DNA from: Pelobates cultripes
Lineage: Eukaryota; Chordata; Amphibia; Anura; Pelobatidae
Direction of reading: 5' to 3'
Length of the DNA: 64,000 nt
Assembly (NCBI GenBank): GCA_933207985.1
Contig: OW240912.1
Coordinates: 113,037,214-113,101,213 of the forward strand
Shown here: positions 10,840 to 64,000 of the stretch, piece after piece
Layout of the letters: each line of letters opens with the position of its first letter
Numbering within the stretch: position 1 is the first letter of the stretch
Program-made: the position numbers and the translations under genes
The notes under the pieces: generated by a model
The model's input: the letters and a program-made list of their open reading frames with translations, nothing else
Told to the model about the DNA's origin: nothing
Database searches by the model: none

Positions 10840-11338
10840 TGTAACGTACAACCCAACAAGCAGAGTATAATCCCACTGGTAAATAAATGGAGACAGATAG
10901 AAAGTGCTTAAACCGGTCCTTAGAATGGCCGGATAATAGAATAACAATAATTCAAGGAGAGTCATGAAGAACCACGGTCAAGGGAAGCCTGAAATAACTA
11001 ATACGAGAGACAAAAGCTGAGTCAGGGGAGCCAGAGATACACAAGGACGATAAAGCCGAGTCAAGTGAGCCAGAAAACAGACTAGTCGAGAGCAAGCCGA
11101 ATTAATGCCAAACAATACCAAAAGGGACAAAAGAATGCACTATAAGGACACTTGGAACACTTGGAACCACAACTGGGCACTGTAGTTTGGGCAGACAGGG
11201 ATTTTATATGTTTGGGGGCGTGGTTAGCCGGTGCCCATGAGGCTGTTAGGAGTCTCATACTGTGTAGGAACGGCGGTCCGACGGATCAGAGCGTCGGCAT
11301 CTCGGTGGACCACCAGGGTAAGTATAAAGGGGCTGACA
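10840..11338 (-). mobile_element. LTR of Ty3/Gypsy chromovirus (reverse orientation)
   Basis: The segment resembles the solo LTR at 16051-16576 in the same orientation (shared GCAGAGTA ... CGGTCCTTAGAATGGCCGG words). On the minus strand it starts with TGTCAG just after a purine tract (complement of 11339-11350, AAGAGGGGGG), as expected for the 3' LTR following a polypurine tract. The integrase/chromodomain frame ends inside it. The outer boundary near 10840 is approximate. Confidence 0.65.
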
Positions 11339-11768
11339 TTACCCCCCTCTTAAAATTGCCCACTGGGCGGGAACCACCAGGGCGATCAGGGAAGCGATAA
11401 TGGAAAGCCCGGAGCAGACTGGGAGCATGGACATCATCCGCCTCCACCCTGGACATCTTTTCGGGGTCAAAACCCTTCCAATGTATCAAGTACTGAAGAA
11501 CACATCTGGAGAACCGGGAGTTCACGATAGACTGTACCTCGTATTCCTCCTGACCATCTACTTCAACATTGGAAGGAATGATAAAAGGTCTAGTATACTT
11601 GTTACACGGAAGAGGCTTAAACAGGGAAACATGAAAGGTGTTAGGTATATGCAGTGAGGGAGGTAAATGTAAATTATATGAAACGGGGTTTACACGCCTC
11701 AATATCCGATAAGGGCCAATGTAACGAGGTTCAAATTTCTTGGAAGGGACTTTCAAATTATCATCCAC
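11286..11768 (-). pseudogene. Ty3/Gypsy chromovirus integrase C-terminus and chromodomain
   Basis: This 160-codon open frame on the minus strand is the end of a Gypsy pol polyprotein. Residues 10-50 show the integrase C-terminal GPY/F-like block (FEPRYIGPYRILRRVNPVSY, then LHIPNTFHVSLFKP). Residues 85-125 form a chromodomain (EEYEVQSIVNSR ... LQYLIHWKGFDPE), which targets integration to particular chromatin in chromoviruses. The usual NSWEP-type segment after WKG is altered. Upstream pol sequence continues in broken form to about 12800 and is split by a LINE fragment, so the element cannot be active. The stop lies within the adjacent LTR. Confidence 0.85.
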
Positions 11769-12169
11769 TTCATATGAAGGAGCTGCCTGCCAATGTCTAT
11801 CAGTGAACTTATTTTGTGAGGTAGCCTTATAAGTAAGGAGGTGCTGAACCTGCTCCCAAGTATTTCTGAGGAAGGAAAGTTAGGTGGATGAACAGTAGGA
11901 TGGAAAACGTAATTGAGGTAGAAAGAACGGTTGTTCGTGGATTCACGTTGATTGCTGTTATGAGCATATTCAGCCCAAGGAAGCAGTTTCGTCCAATTGT
12001 CTTGATTGTCCGAGATAAAGCATCTGAGGTATTGTTCTAAAGATTAGTTGGTTCTCTTGGGAGCCCCATTGGATTGAGGATGATAGACAGACGTATGCCA
12101 ACGTTTAATGCCAAGTTGAGCAGTGAATGCCCTCCAGAATCGTGAAATGAACTGTGAACCCTTATTGAA
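11769..12169 (-). pseudogene. Gypsy integrase, middle part (broken)
   Basis: Minus-strand translation of 12050-12165 gives readable integrase core sequence (for example KGSQFISRFWRAFTAQLGIK, then a TSVYHPQSNG block typical of the DDE catalytic core before the glutamate). Stops and frame changes interrupt it, and the core is severed at about 12170 by the LINE insertion. Confidence 0.7.
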
Positions 12170-12547
12170 ATATAGAATGTGACATCAGATTAGAAAACAA
12201 TTGGCCCATCTAGTCTGCCCAATTTTCTAAATACTTTCATTAGTCCCTAGCCTTATCTTATAGTTAGGATAGCCTTATGCCTATCCCACTTATGCTTAAA
12301 CTCCTTTACTGTGTTAACCTCTACCACTTCAGCTGGAAGGCTATTCCATGCATCCACTACCCTCTCAGTAAAGTAATACTTCCTGATATGATTTTTAAAC
12401 CTTTGTCCCTCTAATTTAAGACTATGTCCTCTTGTTGTGGTAGTTTTTCTTCTTTTAAATATAGTCTCCTCCTTTACTGTGTTGATTCCCTTTATGTATT
12501 TAAATGGTTCTATCATATCCCCCCTGTCTTGTCTTTCCTCCAAGCTA
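12170..12547 (-). mobile_element. CR1/Rex-type LINE, 3' end fragment inserted in Gypsy
   Basis: A 96-codon minus-strand frame (12253-12543) matches the C-terminal tail of non-LTR reverse transcriptases: a RGDMIE block, RGHSLKLEGQRFK, then YYFTERVVDAWNSLPAEVV and a lysine/histidine-rich end. The non-coding tail 12170-12250 contains a GGCCCATCTAGTCTGCCC-type string. Gypsy integrase sequence resumes on both sides, so the fragment inserted into the retrotransposon after it had landed. Only the extreme 3' part is present, as expected of 5'-truncated LINE copies. Confidence 0.8.
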
Positions 12548-12800
12548 CACTATGAAGTTATCGGATACTATTTCTTCTGGTATGCCACGCAAGCGGAAAA
12601 CCTTCCTGGCGAAAATATCCACTAATTCCAAAGATGAAGGTAGCTTAGGAAAGGGTACAAAATGGACAGTTTTAGAAAACCTGTCAGAAACAGATAACGG
12701 TATGGCCGTCTCATTTAGGTAAATCCACTATGAAGCTGATGGATATACAGGACCAAAGTCTTGTGGATATGGCTAACGGCTGCAACATACAATTTACCCG
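12548..12800 (-). pseudogene. Gypsy integrase, first part of catalytic core
   Basis: Minus-strand translation of 12565-12690 reads [16 protein letters not shown], then [23 protein letters not shown]. This is the DDE core segment ending at the second catalytic aspartate (SDN). The match is clear but the frame is not maintained upstream. The element is truncated near 12800. Confidence 0.75.
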
Positions 12801-12904
12801 TGTATTGCTGCATGTATTGCTTCCGCTGATTGGATCTCCTCTACTCTCGTCTTCCATTGGTCCATTGTCGGAGCATGCGATTGCTTCCAGAGGGTAGGTA
12901 TCAT

Positions 12905-14416
12905 AAATTTTGCATTTTTTTTTTTTTAATATATATATTTATCATTTTTGTTTTCCAATACAACAACATTGCCGAAATATAAAGGAAATATATTGAGTAC
13001 AATTAAATCTACTACTTGACTGCAGTTCGACAAAAAATTCATAAGTATCATTTACAGAAGTGTAGCAGATTGATTTTTGCAGTATTGCCAATTAGAAGAT
13101 CCAGGTAAATGATGAACACGCTTGCTTCTGAGCCCTTATTATCCATGCATAGTTGTTCATACCATGTTAGGTTGCGGTGTGTCCTAGTTTTATATGGTAG
13201 ATTATGATAGAAGTGTCTTCGTCAAGATATTCAGAGGCAACCGTGAGCATTTAAATGAGCTTTACAGAAGCCATTTTTATTCTTTGAGTGGAAATTCTCA
13301 GTGGCATTACTTTGCATGGAGGAGCAGGGTATGGAATCCTACTGCATGTATGCAACAGTCCCCTGCGTCAAGAGTAGGCAGTAAAGGGACTGGAGAAGAT
13401 GAGCTACTTAGTTTTGCAAAGAATGTGCTTATATGCTGTTGCTGAAGGTGGGAGGATGGTAGGGGAGAAAGGGAGCTGGGGAGATTTGGGAAAAGGAGGG
13501 GAAAGGAATCCCCCCTTTAGCTCATATTCCTGTTTTCTTTTTCCCTCGATACTGCATGGCATCAGTCTAGTTCTGATGGTATCCGGCTTATGAGGCACTT
13601 CATTATGGATTTATACAGGAATGGTTGAGTACTGCTAGGGTGGGCAATGTTTAAGAATAATCAAATCACAGTGTAATTAATTAGCGCAGTTGGTTTCTCT
13701 GGCCAGAGGTTTTTATGATCTTCTTTTGTAATTTGCAGTATTGTGCTGATATTTTGATTTACCTATTATGCTTTAATTTAAATGTGGACCAGGTAAGGTG
13801 TAGGTTTGGGCTTGTTTATTCCACATATTCATGTGTACTTCCCTGGAAGGGAGTTGAATACCTTGAATACTTCCCTGGAAGGGAGGTGAATACCTATCCA
13901 AGGGTTGGAGCTCTAAATATTCTGGACTGGTTGCCAAATAGAGGGGCTCTAATTACCTTCACTGCCACATGGCATCCCCTTTTTCTCAGGAGGCGGTAAG
14001 GGGCATTTTGCACCTTGACAGACTCTTCTCTCTCATTTTGTTCTTTTTCATTTCTACTGGTGCTTTCTCCCATTTTACTTTCTTTTCTGCTGGCTGTATG
14101 CTTGCTTCGGGCTTCCCCGTATGTCTTCCGCTGCTTTTTGATTGGGGGGGATGTGGTCGGGAGACTTTTGACACAGTCTGGGGTGGTGACTTGCCTCGGT
14201 ACAGGGAGCACTTAGAGGTAGCTTGCCACGGGTTGTCCTGAGGTAGAGCATTTTGCAGTTAGTTATGACTTATCGCCCAGTGCTGTTGTCCTTTGTTACC
14301 CTTAATTGTAGGAGACTTAATATCCCAGAACGTAGATCCTTTTCCTATTTGCTTAGAGAGATTAGACGACCACATGTCTCTATTGCTTTTTCTTGGAGGG
14401 AGCTGCTTCTCACTTG
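12905..14416 (+). mobile_element. Probable L1-like LINE, 5' part with endonuclease start
   Basis: The region begins with a T-rich run and has a composition unlike the nearby intron. At 14283-14413 a + strand frame reads TLNCRRLNIPERRSFSYLLR, then a HVSIAFSWRE block. It resembles the start of the AP-like endonuclease of L1/Tx1 LINEs (a LN-x-RGLN motif with the catalytic Asn, and a QETH-type Glu block). The frame stops at 14414 and no reverse transcriptase follows. Assignment of the upstream part to the same element is inference. Confidence 0.4.
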
Positions 14417-14639
14417 AAAAATAAATCATATCCTGTCAATTACTTGAATAATCATGGCTCTGCTCAAAAGCAGGCATTGCCATCTTGTTAGCAGCTACAC
14501 TACAGTTTTGGGAATTGACTTGGTAGGGACCCAGATGGCAGTTGCCTGTTTGTGATGGGCATGTTGGCAGACAGGAGTCACAGGACGTATACTTTAACTT
14601 CCATTTATGTCCCTTTTTTATTTTTATAAAATGAATGTA

Positions 14640-14835
14640 AATGAGCTCAATGTGCAGCATTGACGTTCAGAGTCTCCACACTCTGCATGGAGGCACTGAA
14701 TGTTCCCCATATAAATGCATTGATTCAGTGCATCTTTATGAGGAGATGCTGATTGGCACAGCGTGGCGCGGAAAGCATTGGATTGGCTGAGATTATCACA
14801 TTTGATCTCAACCAAGGAGGTGGAGCAGGGGTCTA
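14640..14835. mobile_element. TTAA-family MITE, internal fragment
   Basis: Words such as CACTGAATGTTCCCCATA, ATGCATTGATTCA, GAGATGCTGATTGGC and GATTGGCTGAGAT recur in the same order at 23840-23960, 36850-37000 and 55890-56020. Both termini are missing. Confidence 0.65.
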
Positions 14836-15215
14836 ACAATCTGTTGGAAAACTTTTCAAATAATTTATCTACAGAAATTTCCTTAAACATTAATAGTGGC
14901 CTCTCTAGATACATTTGAACTTTTTTTTTTTTCTGATACAAATAATTTCTGATTCAAAGTAATTAAATTGATGCCTATGTTCCATGATATGAAAGGGCTG
15001 AGCCTATAAGAGTGATTGACATTAAGCCAAGATGGATGAATAAACAGTACAGCAGTGTCGATTTCTACATTTAACTTTATTTCTCTGACCTCGCAAACAC
15101 ATATTTGTTAAATATAGGGAATACGTAAAGATACTATTAAACATACTGAGTGTTCCCCTTTAAGGACAGATTATTTCTATTTTATTTTTAGGTAAAAGGG
15201 GTTCATCTAGCAGAC

Positions 15216-60460
<45,245 letters not shown>

Positions 60461-60639
60461 TAGATATATTTATATGATCTTTTAAGGATTGTCATGTATT
60501 TTTTACCTGAACATTGACTAAAGAGAACGTGGTCTTGTGTTGTGCAAAGTGATGTGTAATTATTTAAAACTTGGTTATTTCCTTACAGTCTTTTTTAGGA
60601 TTAAATTATTTGAATTCTCTCTAATTAGTAGCAGGTATT

Positions 60640-60760
60640 GGCAGTGTTAAAGTGTTATTGCAAGCACCATGACCACTTCATTACCTGACCAACTCCAGCT
60701 CTGGTAGCATTAAAGGGGGTTCCAGGTGGCTAATGTTATATCTGTGCATAATCGGCACCA
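60640..60760. mobile_element. MITE fragment
   Basis: GTTATTGCAAGCACCATGAC and CACTTCATT match the 30655 and 38626 copies. TTAAAGGGGGTTCCAGGTGG at 60710-60729 may be a second family terminus. Confidence 0.45.
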
Positions 60761-61355
60761 TGGTGGTGCAAGATAACCCATAGGAGAATTACCTCCCCTT
60801 CTGTGCCACCCTGCCCTACCCTCAAATGTCCTCTCTGACATACCTCCCCCTCCAGTGGAAATTCTGTGAGCCGTGGAAGATCGAGCTGAGGGAGAACATG
60901 GCCTTGGAGAGTAAGTTGAGTTTGAGCTTTTTCTTAACATTAAACAAAACATTTTTCAATAAAGCCATTAAATTTACCTGTAACCAGTGCCAGGACAAAT
61001 TCCTCTCTGCAGCTACTTCTCCAACTGATCCAGTCAAATGCTTCTTATAGTGGATACAATTTATAGGATTATCCTGGAATTCATGAAGATTCTCGTAATC
61101 TGGCATATTACTAAAACAACATTTTGGGTGTAATAGCATTCTTTAAACTACAGGTGAATGGTTTTACCAAACAGCTGTATTATGTTGTGTAGGTCTTCTG
61201 TTCCTATGCCTTGCAGCTCTGTGCTAATATAGGTCCTAGAGAGACTCTGCCACATTGTCCAAAATATCTCCACCTCTGCCCTTTACACTTGTAATCAGTG
61301 CCTAACTACCTAATAAGTAGCCATCTGATTTTTCTGGGCTCCAAAATAAATATGT
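60761..61355. other. PHTF1 intron
   Basis: No exon in phase is seen. The frames at 60826-61050 and 60822-61139 have no recognised domain. Confidence 0.45.
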
Positions 61356-61356
61356 A

Positions 61357-62330
61357 TGTGGCAGACCGCCTGGTACCCCGATTGGTTACCTCTGCCAAAC
61401 ATGCTCCCTAACTATCACTGGGACACCAGCAGTGCTCCAGCCCCTAGCCGTTGCAGCTTGGCCGGGGTCTCGCCATTGCTTCCCACCCTGGAACAGGGTC
61501 CTGGATACAGCTTCAAGTGATAAAGCTCTCCTGCAGAGAGTATAGCTGTATAACTGGTCCACACAAACACTAGTCGAGACTGAGTGAAGGGTGACAAGGA
61601 ACTGGTTTATTCAGGCAAGGCACCCAGAATTTATACACAGACCCCCAGCATGGGGTCTCCATTTAATACAATACAAGCCCCTCCCAGAGATCTCTGTGCC
61701 TAGGAGATAATTAAGTTAAAGACCGGTAAGCTAATTATCTCCCAGAGAAAGCCAAGCAAAAAAAAACATATATAATAAAAACATACAATAACCCCACATG
61801 TCCTACATCCCCAAACAGCCCTGATCTGAGTGCCCAAGTTGTCCGAAGAGCGCTCATTTCCATGAACTGTTGGGAAAATGCCACCAGGGCAAAGTTCTGA
61901 TCGGCCGCACACGTGGTCCTATGCCCAAAATAGTTCCAGAGCAATGTGTGCTTTGGCCGGTCAACTTTCGGGAACTCTGCCTGGCTCTCAGGAAGCGTTT
62001 GTTCCTCTTAATCTCAGGCACCTTCCCTCCAAAAAGCGCTCTCCTGGTGGGTCACAAAAGTGGTTCAAGACACATGATCAGGTTTTACCGCTGATGACTG
62101 TTCGTTCGTTGGTTCATGCAAACGGCTGCAAGGGAGCGAGCATTCACTTAAATCCAGAGAAGAGAAAGTGCCGAACCAGGGGCACCTAATGGAAAGCCGT
62201 CAAGGGCGGCTGGGCAGGGAAACTCCCGAATGGGGTCTTAGACCTGGCCCCTAGTCGGTGGGCAGGAGGCCAGCTTCCACACTCTTCCAAGAGTTTGTGG
62301 CAAACATTCGTGGGAAGGAGTATTTGTCAC
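61357..62330 (-). mobile_element. Putative solo LTR, reverse orientation
   Basis: About 970 bp are GC-richer than the intron. On the minus strand they begin TGTGACAAATAC and end near GGTCTGCCACATACA, so TG...CA ends are present. A reverse AATAAA (TTTATT at 61608) lies where an LTR polyadenylation signal would be. I saw no matching internal retroviral genes and no exact flanking duplication, so boundaries and class (ERV or Gypsy) are uncertain. Confidence 0.4.
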
Positions 62331-62840
62331 AATATATTTGTTGCAGAACCTAGGAATTAGACGTTGGTTTGTCTCTTAAAATGTAGATTAGAAGGCTTCC
62401 GCCTAGTTAATGAATAAGTAAATATATTTTTTACTGAACTGGGTTTAATACATCAAGCAACATAACATTTCCCAGCTTTCTTCTATAGGCTCAGAAGTGT
62501 AGCAATTTGCAAAAATCATCACAGCTATACATCCATTTCTCAATGTACTGATATAAGTGTGAGAAAAGTTATTTTCCCCCATCTAATAGGCTCTCTGGTT
62601 TTTCATCTTCTTTTCAGAAGTCCTCAGGTCTGCATCTTGTGTTGTCTTTCCCGTAAGAGTTACGCTTGCATGGCGCATATATTTTATTATCTTGCCAAGC
62701 TGGCTCAGTGAGTTCTTTTCATAAAACTGCTGATGAGTGGTACTGAACTATACATATCCCACACATTCCTGCTGGGCATTAGGGGGTAGCATTTGCTTGG
62801 AATCCCCATTGGAGAAAAATTGGAGAACCAGGATTGGCTG
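62331..62840. other. PHTF1 intron
   Basis: Nothing recognised. A splice-like CTTTTCAG at 62614-62621 is followed by a short open stretch that does not match PHTF1. Confidence 0.45.
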
Positions 62841-63300
62841 CAATTTTTTCTTTTTGTTGTTGTAAATCTTTATTTTCAGTATGCCGATGCATTGACAAAA
62901 ATTCATAAACTCAGTAACTGCACATTTTTGTAACATGACTAATCATAGGTAGATGCATGTCATCATGCCAGAGTATAACAGATCATAAAGATTAGCTATA
63001 ACATATTGGAATAAAAGGCTGCATACGCTGATGCCTGGGTCAAAGTAATAACATTCAAAATGCTTTAGCCTATAGGGTGATCTAAATGAGAACGCAGTAT
63101 GTTCAGAGGAGTTGCCAAGAAGGCTAGATGGTATGCTGAAATATAAGATTGGAATCTGGACTGAATGTCTGAATTCAGGCTAACTCTTGCGCTGAGAAAT
63201 GTTAACTTCTTTCTGGTGTGGGGTGAACTCCTGGTTATTGACAACAAAGGCTGGGACCTCAATGGTGATATTTTTATTTTTTAGGTTTTGAAGTGCATGT
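62841..63300. repeat. Possible retroposon fragment
   Basis: TTTTTTCTTTTTGTTGTTGT then AAATCTTTATTTTCAGTATG resembles the T-rich starts at 12905, 22495 and 57040. The remainder is not matched. Confidence 0.3.
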
Positions 63301-64000
63301 TCATATTTTAAAATGCTTTCTCTGTATAACGTTTTAATGTGAAAGTCCTGTACTCTAAGGTACGGCTTATAGTTTGAAGTTGTATGCTACTAGCCAGGCC
63401 TTAAAAGTCACATGCCACTGCAAGCCATGGCACACTCATCAGGGATTCATTTCTTCATGCCAGGGCTACATTTTCCTCTGCCAAAGGCTAGTGGCGAGTT
63501 GAAAGTTTGAGCCTTGCTCCAAAGTAGTATCTTTGTGTTTTACTAAGCCAGGTAATTTTATAAATATGTATGCAAGAATGGAGAAAAGTTGTATATTGCC
63601 AAATTTCCCTTACTGAATGCTTATGAGCTGCATAGGAAGTTGAAACATCGACATGAGAGGGCAGGCCCACTATACAAGGCAGGTGGGCAGCAGAATCACA
63701 TCATTCTGCTGTGTATTTGCAAAGTATAATACATATCGATGCAGAACTATTAAGTATATATGTCAAAGCCTACTTAACCATACTCATTTTAAAGATTAAA
63801 AGGTTAACTAGGAGTAATTATAAACATTCTAGCAAAATTCTAGCAAAAGGTATAATTAATGTTATATCATATTTTAAAAAGGGCCCTAGTCAACCACGCA
63901 TTGTGTAGATGACAAGTAGAATGTTAAAAGTAACTCTCTTTGCTAATCATTTTAGGTTGACCTATGACTTTAACAAATGCTTATCAACGTGTTATTACTC
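63301..64000. other. PHTF1 intron to window end
   Basis: No exon or matched repeat is seen. The next PHTF1 exon is outside the window. Confidence 0.5.

Noticed and set aside
62614..62662. CTTTTCAG ... GTAAGAG pair as a further PHTF1 exon
   Set aside because: The short translation does not match the expected continuation after ISGMIMRK in any frame.

Overview
The window is vertebrate nuclear DNA, most likely from an anuran amphibian. Genes are split into short exons with GT-AG introns, the background is AT-rich, there is no operon-like coding, and the space is packed with transposon remnants. Many are of kinds I know from frog genomes: TTAA-flanked inverted-repeat elements, Penelope-like elements, Tc1 elements, chromovirus LTRs and L2-type tails. 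The species call is inference from repeats and one gene.

One host gene is clear: PHTF1 (putative homeodomain transcription factor 1), on the + strand. Eleven consecutive coding exons lie between 15216 and 60451. All join in phase and give about 448 residues, the N-terminal part of a protein of roughly 760 residues. The C-terminal exons lie beyond 64000. A non-coding first exon may end at 7461, but this is weak.

Layout: 1-15190 is upstream or first-intron DNA. It holds a 630-bp TG/TATG repeat, a hAT MITE with an 8-bp duplication, a telomere-like inverted repeat, a broken Ty3/Gypsy chromovirus with a LINE inserted in its integrase, and an L1-like 5' piece. 15261-24757 holds a solo LTR with 5-bp duplication, a minisatellite beside a nearly perfect 71-bp foldback, a mariner-type MITE and a second hAT MITE. 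24815-34339 holds a 5.1-kb Penelope-like element with about 1-kb inverted terminal repeats and hammerhead-like motifs, and a decayed Tc1 transposase gene. 34410-47873 has mostly MITEs and unremarkable intron. 48025-53497 holds two long TTAA MITEs and a retrocopy of the 3' half of the nibrin gene (NBN), just before PHTF1 exon 9. 55353-60322 holds a second, more decayed Penelope-like element. 60452-64000 holds a putative reverse-strand solo LTR.

I found no evidence of a new multi-gene system. The most notable items are the NBN retrocopy with an uninterrupted 176-codon C-terminal frame, the complete Penelope-like element with ribozyme-like motifs, and the foldback elements. I found no tRNA, rRNA or CRISPR array.
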